Both the position numbers and the translations under genes were made by a program. From Cheilinus undulatus (Eukaryota > Chordata > Actinopteri > Labriformes > Labridae), in NCBI RefSeq assembly GCF_018320785.1, contig NC_054867.1:24555855-24619854 (forward strand): 64,000 nt of DNA. Reading direction: 5' to 3'. The number at the start of each line of letters is the position of its first letter. Position 1 is the first letter of the stretch. Below are positions 35,708-47,440 of this stretch, piece after piece. The notes under the pieces are model-generated. The model did not search any database, was not told where the DNA came from, and saw only the letters and a program-made list of their open reading frames with translations.

Positions 35708-37107
35708 TTTCAAGTGTCGTCTACTGACTGAAAACAGCACTGAAATATCCATACCAATGGATCTATTGGCTAAAATTAATTTGTAAATGAAGGATATCGG
35801 ACATCAGAAAATATCCAAAATTGTGCATCACTACCTCTGAGACATTCCGATGAAAAAAATTTTGTATTGATCTTCCTCTGCAACAAGTTGGGTGAATTTA
35901 CACAGGAATACTCTCAAACCCTGAGTAAATGACTTTTATAACAGCCATGTAAGTCAGATGTTAATATTTCTGGTGTGGTCTGGTGTTATGAATGCAGCAT
36001 TGGTCCTGAGAGGAGAAGGGTTCACTGAAGGGTCTACTGTTGGCAGAGGATATACCTGATTCCATGATAACTAACCACCTCTTCTTTTAATTACTGAGGC
36101 CACTCTGAAAGTAGCTCAGATGTTTATGACTATTGTGGCAAAGAACCCAGTTAACATAAATCTTTGCAGACCTCTGAAAAAACAGGAAGGTTCAGCTAAT
36201 ACTGAGTGGCTCAAGAATAAAGTGAATTTCTGGGTAATCTTAAACAGACATCATAGTGCATGTCATAAAGAGGACACTAAAAAAAAACTCCTGAATGGGT
36301 TTGGATCTAGATGAGTGGTATTTGACCGAGAATCACATCGTTCACAAAATAGTAGAATAGTCTCACAAAAAATTGGTCCATATTTCGTTGGACAACATGA
36401 AGCACTGACACAGTGAGATGGCAGTATTTAGCTCTGCAGCAGTGTTAAGAGAATAAATGAACTCAATGTAACTAAACTTAAGATAAGTACCTGGTCAGAC
36501 TTAATCAAAGTCAAGTCCACAGTTTTTGGGGACATTTGTGAGGGTTAACCACTGCCAGTTCAAACTAAGACAAAACTGGCTTCTTATTCATGTGGTCAAT
36601 TCACTAGATCATAAAAAAGTAGGTTTTGTGGATGCAGACTCCTCATTTTAGGTCTGAAGACAGTGACAACAACATGGATGTCAAATGTGCAGATTTGAAC
36701 TCAAACATGGATATGAAGTGACAGGTTGGTACAAATCTAATGACTGTGCTGGACATTGTTGCATCTCAATTTCAAGGCATGTGTGGAAGACTTGATCATG
36801 CTAATAATGACTAAGGAGAGGCTAGATAATTCAGGAAGGCTCGCTATAACTAAAACTGTATCTTAGAAGTTTAATGCTCAGTGACAAGTACAAAATTAGG
36901 TAAATGACATACAAAACTGGCTAATACAAATTCTAATGAGGGACTATGGATTGGAGAAATATTAGAAAAGAAAATCTCTTAGATTAGCAGAATCCCTAAT
37001 TCTTGGAAAGTAAAAAAAATCCTAATGGCAGCAATTTTAGCTTTTTGTAGCAAAGTTCCCAACATCATGATAATTCACCAGCTGGGTTGTCTAACAAAAC
37101 ACTGTCA
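35708..37107. other. Intergenic, probably including the 3' UTR of the zinc-finger gene
   Basis: No element or exon was recognised. The zinc-finger stop lies at 37108-37110, so its 3' UTR should occupy the right part. I saw no clear canonical poly(A) signal on the minus strand near it. Confidence 0.3.
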
Positions 37108-39031
37108 TCATTGCCCTGAGAAATAGGTTCCCTCGCGGCTGTGGGTCTGGAGATGTCTTTTAATTTTGTCCGAGCGGCTAAAGCATTTGCCACACACTGG
37201 ACAACTGTACGGCTTCTCCCCTGTGTGGATCCTCATGTGAACCTTCAGGTGAGCCATCTGTGTGAAGCCCTTTCCACAAATCTGGCAGCGGAACGGTTTT
37301 TCTCCCGTGTGGCTACGCTGGTGCTCCTGAAGTCTGCCGGAGGAGCTGCAACATTTCCCACATACTCCACAGCGGTAAGGTTTTTCTCGGGTGTGCACCT
37401 GTACATGCACATGAAGGTGGCCAATGTGACTAAATGCCTCTCCACAAACTTTGCAGCAAAAGGATGACATGTGGCCCTGAAGAGGGGATTTTTGATGGGG
37501 GCAGTCCACAGCATTAGCAGCTTGGTTACGCATGTGAGAAGGCTGTCCTCTGTTTGCTCCATTCCCAGCTCCCTTTGCACCCATCTGTCCTCCGTTTTCC
37601 ACCCCAATAATGTCAATGTTGTTCTCATTTGGACAGTTTGGGTTGACTGGTGCAAGGGGCTGGGCGCCACTGTTGGAGGAAGCAGAGCCCCTGTGGCCTC
37701 CTCCACTCTCTACCTTTACGTGTCTCGATGAACCTCGAGATCCAGGGTCCCTCTCCCTGTTCTCCACACCTTGACTCTGAGGGTGGTTGGACGTGTGGGG
37801 GCCATCCTGGGGGTACTCATTTCCAACACGTGGAGGAGTGAACATGTTCTCTGATGTGGCACATGAGCCATGACCACGGAGTTGATCGTCTCCTTGGTTG
37901 CCCCGCAGTTCTCTCTTGTCCTTAATCTGAATAGGGATACGCTCTTCATGCCCCATGCTGGGACTCCACTCACGCCGTGGATGTTCACCATCCTCCTCAT
38001 CCAACAGTGCCATGGATGGGCGATCTGACAACATGACAAAAGGAAGAGGTACAGAGGAAAATCATAACTTAGGTGATGCTACCAAAATCGTCCCTAAGAA
38101 CCAGAGGAATGCTATGTGGACAGCATCTGCTTTATGGCACTTGCAGCCCAGAAAATTCATACAACGTGCATGAGAGATAAGTATCAAAATGGGTTTAGAC
38201 TTCAAATTAGTTAAACACAAGAGATAGAGATGCCAAAGGTGTGGCAGAACCAGAAGTGCAATGAAAATGGTACATGCACTCTATCTTGCATCACTCTTAC
38301 CACCAACCTTCTTTCAAAAATCTTTGCAATTATAAAAATGAAGAAATCAAGTAAAACATCGGTCCAAATGAGTGCATGACGATTTGAGCTCTTTCCAAAT
38401 AATGCTATCTTTTATAACACTGAAGAAACAGTCAATGTTGACAGAGTTTAAAAATAGAAGAAAAAAACGAAATTTGGTGCAGCCCATAACATTTTATTTT
38501 TATCTTCTTTTATGTTCCTGAGAAACAGACATTAATTTGGCATAATGACTTCATTCGGTGTTACGAATATAAATATAACTTGATCCATGTTAACCTGGCT
38601 AAATGCTGCTCGGCTAACGAACAAAGGTTGCTAACACGCTAGCCGCTGCACAACAACAGACCTTAACGTCAACTAGCCTGCTAACAGCTAAAGCTAACCA
38701 GTGAGAGTAGGGTCGTATTTTTAAGCCACAGCGTAGCAAAATCTTCTAACATGCAACAAACTCAGTCCCTCTTCCTAGCGCCAACCCACAGACCCAGTTT
38801 ATAAGGCATAAAGAGGCGCAGCTGCACCGTTTGCCTTCAGCAGCGCTAACCTGGCCATATTTCAATTCCTGCGTCTCTCAGTCTGCGTCTCAGATGGTCG
38901 TTCTCCCGCTCTCTGATCGCTATCTCCTCCTGATACTCCAAAATCGTATCCTCGACAGATTTGTAAATCTCCTGCGCAGCAAGCATGAGCCGCTCAGTCA
39001 AAAAGACGTTTAAAAACTGCAGTTTGGTCAT
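37108..39031 (-). CDS. C2H2 zinc-finger protein, four fingers
   Basis: Two coding exons on the minus strand, 39031-38851 and 38024-37108, join in phase 1 (donor GTTAGC, acceptor catgttgtcag) to give about 365 residues. The N-terminus MTKLQFLNVFLTERLMLAAQ followed by a charged coiled-coil stretch (YQEEIAIRERENDHLRRRLR) is the common leader of many fish zinc-finger factors. A long polar linker follows. Four tandem C2H2 fingers occupy roughly residues 250-355, with TGEKP-type linkers. The third finger has QICGKGF...HMRIH. The product is presumably a nuclear DNA-binding regulator; targets cannot be inferred. It diverges from GNL3, with about 1.3 kb between the start codons. I cannot name a specific orthologue. 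Confidence 0.9.
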
Positions 39032-39094
39032 TTTCTTAGGTTGCACGGAGGTCTTGCTATCATCCAAAATGGACCAAAGAAGATGCTCGACCCT

Positions 39095-39104
39095 GTCACG
39101 TGAC
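39095..39104. promoter_or_regulatory. GTCACGTGAC palindrome at the zinc-finger gene 5' end
   Basis: A perfect 10-bp palindrome containing the E-box CACGTG in the TCACGTGA form lies about 65 bp upstream of the ATG. It is of the type bound by USF or MiT/TFE factors. A regulatory role is inference. Confidence 0.4.
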
Positions 39105-39579
39105 CCGCAGATGTTATTTCTTCTTCCTCCTCCTTCTCCTTCTTCTTCTTTACATTAACCCCAAGATTTCTTGAGATGCCAAAAATTCTTATACAGTTAC
39201 AGCAAATGGGAAACACAATTAATTTCGTAAATTTTACAGAACCAGGGAGGTATCATGTGTATGTTTTCCTTTTTAAAACACGCGCGTTTTATATATTGCC
39301 TGCGCATTTAATTAGAAATAATTTGCACGCGGGATTCACATATATGCCTTGTGCCCGTACATAAATTACACAAACATTTTAGTAACCCGCATGCGCTCTT
39401 GATCAAATGATAATAATAATATACACACAACGCACGCATGCGATTTACAATAATAGGCGCGCTTAATAAAACACGCGCATTTTCAAAGTGTAAACATATA
39501 TGTCCCCTCCAAGGCTCTGTATTTAACAGACTGTGACACCAGAAATAGTTGAATTACCTCATGCAATTCATTTTTACCC
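39105..39579. other. Intergenic between the zinc-finger gene and GNL3
   Basis: A CT-rich run (cttcttcctcctcc) near 39,119-39,150 is followed by AT-rich sequence with scattered CGCGCG-type dinucleotides. No exon was recognised. Confidence 0.3.
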
Positions 39580-40040
39580 GGGCTGTCAAAAATACATTTT
39601 AATTAACAATCTTAGAATTTCTTTTGGTTAGTTTACTGCGATAATGATTTATCGCATTTAAAATTGCGCTATTTTACCTTAAAAACTGCTTTTTCACATT
39701 TTTTGTAATTTATCTTCTGTACAGACCGAGAACAGGCCTGCGTTTACATGTAAAATTAACATAATAACATAACCACGGAGAAAGGACATGAAATAAGGAG
39801 ACAGTCAAATGGTGGATGTTTATTAACACAGGGTGCACATGGCATGTCTACTGAGCTGTCTTGTCCGCTTTTTTATTTTAAGAAAAATTAGACAAGCATT
39901 GTGAACTTATTTTGCATCACTGTGGCTGCAGAAAGACGCTGCTGTGGATCAATCAAAGTGTGTTGAAAGGCATGAGGTTGACGAAGAAAAATGTGGTGCC
40001 CTATGGACTCTAATGTGTCGCAGTTAATCTTGACAGCTCT
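39580..40040. mobile_element. hAT-like MITE (GGGCTGTCAA ends) in the intergenic region
   Basis: The left end gggctgtcaaaa with ttttaattaac and the right end gttaatcttgacagctct are imperfect inverted repeats. They belong to the common fish group reading GGGCTGTCAAAATTAACGCG. The flanks atttttac / attttttt are similar but not identical. Non-coding. Confidence 0.5.
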
Positions 40041-40228
40041 ATTTTTTTTACTGAAATTAAATCAGTTGTTTGCTGGCATTATAAATTATCTGATTTGACA
40101 GTCGATTTGATTTTTAGGAGAATGAGGATTTTAAATGAAGCTCAATAGAAAAAGTAAGCCTTTTAAACCCAAGCAGCATAAGAGCACTAAGTACTCCAGT
40201 TCAGCAGGGGGCGATACTTCACCGGCAA

Positions 40229-40270
40229 ACCGGAAATGACAAAATATCTAGCCTTGCAGTACTCCACGTG
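40229..40270 (+). promoter_or_regulatory. GNL3 proximal promoter: ETS-type site and E-box
   Basis: ACCGGAAAT (40229-40237) is an ETS-type site, and CACGTG (40265-40270) is a MYC/MAX-type E-box 43 bp upstream of the ATG. Ribosome-biogenesis genes, including GNL3 in mammals, are known MYC targets. That these bases act here is inference. Confidence 0.45.
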
Positions 40271-40312
40271 CGAGATTGCCACAGTCACATTGGCAGCCCC
40301 ACAGTCCCCACC

Positions 40313-43300
40313 ATGAAACGACCAAGTAAGTGAACACCATTATGATGTGGAATTTAAAGTATCACAGGATACTTTAATGCGTCAGTAAAGTTTTTTTTGT
40401 CTCTTTTTGGTCTGTCTACCAAGATAAAAGTCAACTGTGTGCTTGAGAACGCTCATACACTGTAACCGGTTTGCCGTAGCTAATGCTAACTAATGGTCCT
40501 TCAATTTAACACAATTTTCTTCTGTCGTTTACAGAGCTTAAAAAAGCAAGCAAGCGTATGTCATGCGCCAAACGATATAAAATACAAAAGAAGGTAAGAG
40601 CCAGTCCTCAATATATGTCACAGTAAACACAAGGCCTGTATGAACGTATGTCAACATGTTAATATTATCGGCCAAATATCACTTGCTGTAATGAACTGAT
40701 ACATTTCATGTGTGATGTTTTTAAAGGTCCGGGAGCACAACAGAAAGCTCAGGAAAGAGGCGAAGAAGAAAGGAGTGAGCAAACGAGTGAAGAAGGACCC
40801 TGGGGTGCCCAGCAGTGCTCCGTTTAAAGAGGAGGTTCTGAGGGAAGCAGAGCAGAGGAGGCTTCAGGTTGGAAGTGATCTCATCTTATAGTTAATTTAA
40901 ACTATTTCAAAGCCTATGTGTTGCTATTAAGGTCTGACAATATTATTTAAGTGTATGCACTAAGATCATCTCAGGTCAGTGTTAAAAAGTGTCATCTGTC
41001 CTCTAGACAGCAAGGTGCATGCTTTCCAGCACGTCAGATTTTATGCTCTTTTTTTAATTGATCATTGGTTTTGTCTTACAGATTGAAGAAGAAAAACAGA
41101 GAAAAAGACAAGCCAAAAAAGAGGAGCGAGCTCAGAAAAGGAAAAAGGAGAGAGACGATGCAAAGAATGAAACAGAACCCAAAGCTAAGAAGGCTCGTCA
41201 GGTAAAAATCACTAACAGAAACGTCAAACAAGACGGGTGTGGGTTTCTTTGTTTATCATCTTACTTTTTATTTCTTTTTAATAGGACAACTCTAGAAAGC
41301 AGTCTGAGAAAAAGGGTGGCCCTGATAAGAATTCAAAACAGTATCTTTGCTCTGAATTAAACAAGGTAAAACTACTAAAGTCTAGTCAGTGTTTTACTTC
41401 ACAAGGGTTTGGCTGATCGGATCACCTTCATCCTGTGCTCCTTTTCTACTTTTTCAGGTAATTAATGCTTCAGATGTAGTGATGGAAGTCCTGGATGCTC
41501 GTGATCCACTGGGCTGCAGGTGTCCACAGCTGGAGGAGGCGGTGGTGCAGAGTGATGGCAAAAAGAAGCTGATTTTTCTTCTAAGCAAAATAGGTAAACG
41601 GATATTAGGCACTTCATTGTTAATGAATGTGAAACTAAACTGAATGGTGGAAAAATGATCAGGGCTTGAATCTTCTGATCTTCTGTGTTTTAGATCTGGT
41701 ACCAAAGGAAAAAGTGGAGAGGTGGATACAGTGTTTACAACGGGAGTTTCCAGTCGTGGCATTCAAAGCATCAACACAAATCCAAGACAAAACAGTGGTA
41801 GGAGATGTTTTATTTATTTAAGACAAGCTGCTGTTAAGAGGCCTCAAAACTATTTTTTATCACATGTTCAACCCAACTTGTTGCAGGTTTAATTTGAATA
41901 TTAAAAAAATAATTATTTTAGTGCCATTTGTAAAGTTTTTTTGTTTTTGTTTTTTTTTAAGCATAAAACGCATATGTAAAAATGTCTTTTTTTAAGTTCT
42001 AATATGGAGGACTGAGAAGGTTTAGCAGCTTGTAAGTGCTGTTTTAACTGGTTATAACCTCCAAGATTAACAAACAAACCACACCTGTATCTGGCTCTGC
42101 CACAAGCTGAGCTGATGTGTGTGTTTGTAACAACACAAACCTTTAATTTATATATTCCTTGCAGTGTATATGCTGTATCACTCAAACAGCATTAGGGATT
42201 ATCGCCCAGTTAAGTTGTTTCCACATGTTTACTCTTGAAATGTTCTAGCCAATTTTTCAAAGGCAGTCTGTCACTGAACTCTTCTGGGGTGGGAGATATC
42301 CCCGTGGAACAGGGCTGTGGGGGCTTTCAGAGGTCAGGACATGATGTTTAAAGAATGACAAGGAAATTGCAGATAAAGCAGCGTCAGATGCTATGATGGC
42401 CCTTACTGGTTTTGACAGTGCTATGTGTAGTTTGACGTTCCTAATACCAACATAAGGGTCTGTGTCCACAGCAAGTGCTATAACTTGTGCACAGCCTCAG
42501 TTTCAGAGCACTTCTCTCCACCTTGTATTGTTGCTTGGTTGCAAAGTTGGCTTCTTCTTTCCCTTGCAGAATCTATTGCATTTTTTAAATGGTCTTATGA
42601 ACTTAATATTCTTGTTTTTTCATGGAAATGAAAAAACAGTGTGAAGAGACTGTCCTGGCAGCAGCAGCAGACCTGAAAATGTAATCCCCTAAAGATGAGT
42701 CAGATCAGTTTCTCATCTGCTGTCAGTAAAGCTGGTATATTAAGTTTCCCCTCTTCTTGATTTTGATTGGCCAGTAAGGAGAAGTGACGTAGACCAGCAT
42801 GGCGCTGGTCCAGAAATGAACTATTTTCAGTGGAGTGCTGCGACAAACAGCCAATGCTGATTGATTATGACCTGATGTAAAGTTATTTGTGTCAGTTTAT
42901 GTTCAGCTCTTGAACACACACTCCAGGTTTATACAGTTAAAGTATTTGTGGGGAAAAAGCACTTTTTCTACACCTGTTTACCGTGTTTTTTTCTGCTTAA
43001 ATCGCTGACGATATTTTCTGAGTGATATTACAGTGTACAATGTATTTTTCTTAGATACTTGAGGCAGCCTGTATTATTTTTAGATTAAATCAATACAAAA
43101 ATGTTTGTTCATCAAATATAACTAGTAATGAGGAAATTGGCAGAAAATTTGCACTGCTCAACACTTCAAAAGCAATATTGCTCACATGGTTTGGTTTAAT
43201 GTGAAATATATTTTAAAAGTCATATTTGATCGAACACAGCCAGAGTCAGGCTGAAACGAGCGAACAGCATGAATGTCATAATGATGGTGAAGTGTCATCA

Positions 43301-45822
43301 TGGTGATGTCAAGGAAATGCACTGTTAAAACAACTAAAATGAGCAGAGATCACACCAGTCTGTTGCTGGTGATGGGATATATATATACACATTATATATA
43401 CATACATTTTCATCTGTTCTACATGCCAACACAGGATTTTCCTGAGTATTTCCTGCTGCACGTTCACATTAGGCCACCTGGACTTCACAAGGAAATCTTA
43501 CTAAGAGGCTAATTGGAATCATTCAAGTTTGGGTGAAAATTCAGCTGTAAAGACAAGCAGCTCACTCTGATGTTGGAGAAATTTTCTGGAGTTTGGTATG
43601 TGTGTGAAAACCCTGATGACTGTTGTATAGTAGATGGTACTTGAAATTAATTTGACACATCTGGTTCTGTCCCTTCAGCAAGCCAAGAAAAGCCGGATAG
43701 TTCCCTCTAATGAAGTCTTAGACAGATCCAGGGGAGCAGCCTGCTTTGGAAACGGTTGTCTCACTGAATTACTAACACGTTTTGCAGCAAACATGGAGAG
43801 TGAAGCTTCACTAAGAGTGGGGGTCGTTGGTAAGTACAGCTTTTGCTGTGTGTAAAGTAAATTATATTAATGAGTAAAATGAAATATTGAGTTTAGTTTC
43901 CTGTCTGAATTAAAATCCTTGACACGGTCTCCTTTACTCTCAGGTTTTCCTAATGTTGGGAAGAGCAGTGTAATCAACACCATGAAAGGGATCCTTGCGT
44001 GCAATGCTGGAGTGAAGAGAGGCCTCACAAAGTGAGCATAAAAACTCCAAACAAATAATATACCATATTGTGTTTTATTTCTCAGCCCCCAAAGTTAAGT
44101 GTCACCTTTTAATTCTCCCCAACAGATCAATGCAAGAGGTGCACATCTTAAAGAATGTGAAGCTTATTGACAGTCCTGGAGTGTTGGCTTCTCCGTCAAA
44201 CCCACCAGCCTCTATGGCTCTAAGGAGCCTGCAGGTGGAGGAAGGTCAGGAGACTGTGCTGGAAGCCGTCAAGACTCTACTCAAACAGTGCGACAAGAAC
44301 CAAGTATGAGGGGTTTTCATGAAAAGAGAGAGATGACGAGTATTATGGATGTAATCAGATAGATTTAAGTGTTCTTTTGTGATGTATTGCAGATCATGCT
44401 TCAGTACAATGTCCCAGACTTCAGAAACTCGCTGGAATTTTTGACCCTCTTTGCCAAAAAGCGTGGGTATCTGCTGAAAGGTGGAGTTCCTAACACAGAG
44501 CAGTCAGCCACAGTGTTCCTTGCCGATTGGACAGGGTGAGTCTGTGTTCTTATTAGGGAAAATGGGTAGCTGTTATTTATTTGGTGTGGAAATGAGGACA
44601 AAATCACATGTCTGGATTTTTTGTGAAGACTTCTAATCCAACTCTGATCCCAACCATAACTGAAAAAGTCTAGATTACTGAAGCAGATGTCTTTTGATGT
44701 TAAATAAAGCAGTATCTGGTTTAATATCTCCTCAGGGCCAAGCTGAGCTACCACTCTAAGCCTCAAGAAAACCAGAGCCTCCCTGCATACATGTCCGACA
44801 CCGTGATCTCTGAGATGAAGAGTGGATGGGATCTGAACTATCTGGAGACAGGCAACCAGGAAACTCTGAAAGGTCCAGAAATTGAATTTTTGTTATTTAA
44901 TCTCTGAAAATGTGCTTTAAGAGCAGTTACCTTAATGAGGTATTGCTTCCTTTGATGAAAATGTTGTAGTGTCTGACAAATTACCTGAAGGGTGTCAACA
45001 AAAAATTAAATTAAAATGCTCTTGTTTTGTATTTCCTTTTTGTAATTCCCACGTAAAAAATACTGTTTAAGCAATACAGAGCTCAAATATAACAGTAGCA
45101 AAGATCAATCGACATTACTTCCCCTATAGGTGGGTTTAACAGTCTCTATCTTTTCTATGTGCTGTAGCTCTTGGGTGCATGAAATGCTTTTCTTATAATT
45201 TTGTAGGCGTTAAATTTCCGAGCCTGGCCAGTAGCATAAGCTTCATCTCTAAAGGGCCGACTGCAGGGCTGCTGAGTGTCAATGACAATGCTGAAGACAA
45301 AGCTGAAGCTCCGACCACAGAAGGAGAAGAAAAGCAGAATGATGAGAACACGGAGGTAAAATGTCCAAACAGTTGCTGCTTTCATGTAATGTCTACAGTC
45401 TGGTCTCCTGGAAATGAGGACAAACATTCAAGTCTTGATTTTCTTTATGAAGACTTCTAATCCAACTCTGATCCTAATGACATGAACTTTTTTTTACGCT
45501 TTGTGTTTAACTTGCTCATTGTTGGACTTGAAATATTTGAAACATCATTCTTTTTTTCACAGCCAGAGCAAACTGCTGAGGAGACGAATAAACCCGAAGA
45601 AACAGAGAAACCTCAGCAGGCATCATTCAAAAGTAAATTTTGTTAGAATACTCTTGAATAATTTGATTTAAAAAACCCTCATGCTTGAGGTTCTATATTC
45701 ATATCATGCCTTGTCTTGCAGAAAAAGCAGCCCATGTGCAGTTCCAGTCAGTCCCCACCGACATCAGCCTCTCCACAACTACAACAGACGACGCCTATGA
45801 TTTCAACACAGATTTTAAGTAA
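40313..45822 (+). CDS. gnl3: Nucleostemin (GNL3), nucleolar circularly permuted GTPase
   Basis: GNL3 acts in pre-60S ribosome assembly and cell-cycle control in the nucleolus. Exons: 40313-40325, 40535-40593, 40727-40867, 41082-41201, 41285-41365, 41458-41593, 41694-41797, 43679-43829, 43944-44031, 44126-44303, 44393-44535, 44736-44872, 45207-45355, 45563-45632 and 45722-45822. All phases close, giving 556 residues (human is about 549). The N-terminus ([20 protein letters not shown]) and coiled coil are lysine-rich. GTPase motifs appear in permuted order: DARDP (151-155), G4 region SKID (181-184), P-loop GFPNVGKSS (269-277), DSPGV (313-317). The C-terminus is acidic and ends [10 protein letters not shown]. 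The G4 Asn is replaced by Ser. The stop TAA overlaps a GTAAAT that could be a splice donor. The start context ccaccATGA is strong. Intron 7 (1.9 kb) holds repeats; introns 11 and 13 hold snoRNAs. Confidence 0.95.
44582..44653 (+). ncRNA. SNORD19-like box C/D snoRNA in GNL3 intron 11
   Basis: C box ATGAGGA (44592-44598), C' box GTGAAGA (44623-44629) and D box CTGA (44644-44647). The nine bases before the D box, AATCCAACT, can pair with the AGUUGGAU segment of 18S rRNA. The fifth base upstream of the D box then points at the G of that segment. From memory, human GNL3 introns host SNORD19, SNORD19B and SNORD69, and SNORD19 targets 18S G683 in this very segment. Host gene, boxes and guide all agree. 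The termini are approximate; the closing stem (ggtgtgg / ccaacc) is short. Confidence 0.68.
45408..45476 (+). ncRNA. Second SNORD19-like box C/D snoRNA in GNL3 intron 13
   Basis: C box ATGAGGA (45414-45420), D' box TTGA (45435-45438), C' box ATGAAGA (45447-45453) and D box CTGA (45468-45471). The stretch gaagacttctaatccaactc, continuing with tgatcc, is identical to the intron 11 copy, so the D-box guide and its 18S target are the same. The C-to-D' interval differs, so the second guide is not shared. It matches the SNORD19/SNORD19B duplicate arrangement in mammals. Confidence 0.68.
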
Positions 45823-46167
45823 ATTTTCCCTCGCTGTTTCGTGTGCTCATTTTGTCTGCAAGACATGCAGACCTGGATTTAGCAGTCAGATACGTTTTCA
45901 AAGGAACCACCTGGATGAGTGGTTTCAGGCCAATTTGTCCATTAACTTTACACTCAAAATCTGGTGCGCAGTGGAAAATTTTCCAGAGCCATGCCAACCT
46001 TTATTTTGAATGATATATAAAACTTAAAACCATTAAATTCCCTTTTGTCTACAGACGGTCTCTGCCCAGGAAGTGGGCTCTCTTCGCCTGTTTCCCTGTC
46101 CCAAGGTCATGTGTAATTATGTTCATGAGGAAAACTGTAAATAAATGACATGCATAAATGTAAATAT

Positions 46168-46173
46168 AATAAA
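46168..46173 (+). promoter_or_regulatory. GNL3 poly(A) signal
   Basis: AATAAA in the sequence atataataaacc, about 350 bp beyond the GNL3 stop. An earlier AATAAA lies at 46140-46145. Confidence 0.5.
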
Positions 46174-46395
46174 CCTCTACAAAACTGAATGTTTGTTTCC
46201 CTGCTGGAATTGACACTTTCATTTTCCTTTTCATATAAGTGCATTTCCTTTCTTGCTTACTCTTATTTGGTTCACATCCCTTGCTGAAAGTAATACAAAA
46301 ACTGAACACATTTTTTGAAATGCAAATCTCAAGAGACAACCATTTCAGATGTGCTGCAAAACAAAACCACAAGGATAAAATGATAAAAATGTAAC

Positions 46396-46401
46396 TTTAA
46401 T
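46396..46401 (-). promoter_or_regulatory. GLT8D1 poly(A) signal candidate
   Basis: The minus strand reads ATTAAA here, about 1.04 kb past the GLT8D1 stop at 47441. It would end that 3' UTR about 220 bp from the GNL3 signal. No other feature was recognised between 46,400 and 47,440. Confidence 0.4.
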
Positions 46402-47440
46402 CTCATGGTCTATACAAAAAAAGACATATTTACACCGTGAGGGTAAATGCTTTTGGAAAGATACAAAGATCCTGATGGGGATAAACAGGAGGATTTTGCT
46501 CAGTTATGGCAGAAATCTGCTTAGTGGTAGGTTAAAAAAGCAGTTGCACCCATATAAGAGGCAGTACAGAATTGGATTTGTTTAAATGATGGCATAGTCA
46601 CTGGGTAAGGAGAGACGCAACATAATATAAATGCGTTATTAACCTATAAAATTGCAAATGCTCAAATGCTCTGGATAAAAAGTCCATTCCTAACACTAAC
46701 CTTCCTGCAACTCTGAACAGGACAATTGGTGGATAGATGACTTGCAGAAGATGATGAAGGAAATGCTGAACTTTGCCCAGGCTACTATTTAAACTTATCA
46801 GCAAAGATCTTTTTAACAAGCTTTTTTGTTTTTTAAATTATGTATAAATTAATCAGAATTTTTCCACAGGAAATTTTGTAATGAGGTAAAGATAAGAGGC
46901 TTCTGCACAGCTGGTGGAACAGTTTCTTATCAGCAATAATTTCTGTTTGAAGCAGTTCTGCTACACCATAACAGCTGAGGTAACTTTATAAACCCACTGT
47001 GGTTGGAAAAAAGTCTAGGAGTACAAAGACAATGGCTTAAGTTATACATGACTGTCTTAATAGAAGCTCAGTAATGCTGAAAGAAACTGGTCTATGTTAG
47101 TTTAACCCTTCAGATCAATTCATAGTGCAACAGTCTCAAAATGTTCACTGTGGCAGATAACTGAAAGGTTTAAGAAGCAAGGTCAAATGACTATAGGGCT
47201 CTGAGTTTCTGACTGGAGTTAAATATTTGGACTGTTTTAGTAATAATTTGCTACAAAGAGTAAAAAAAGTAAACTAAGTTTAGGGGAATGTGACAGTACA
47301 CAGGTGTGCACATGATGGGGATGAAAGAAGTGGCAAGTGGAAAGACCTTAAGTTCCTGAGATTTCACAGAGTCTGGTCCTGCTGAGACGGGGCTGGCTTG
47401 TCTGGTGAAAAAAAAATACATAGTTCCTGGAACCAAATGT

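Noticed and set aside
37141-37731. Plus-strand and second-frame minus ORFs over the zinc-finger exon
   Set aside because: Shadows of the real zinc-finger frame; Cys/His periodicity is present only in the 37108-38034 frame.
44944-44997. Possible third box C/D snoRNA in GNL3 intron 12 (TTGATGA ... CTGA with a short CCTT/AAGG stem), a hoped-for SNORD69
   Set aside because: Only about 50 nt from C to D box, no C' box, and no guide I can match to rRNA. Too weak to annotate.
46049-46372. 107-codon minus-strand ORF between GNL3 and GLT8D1
   Set aside because: Antisense to the GNL3 3' region, no motif, no splice partners.
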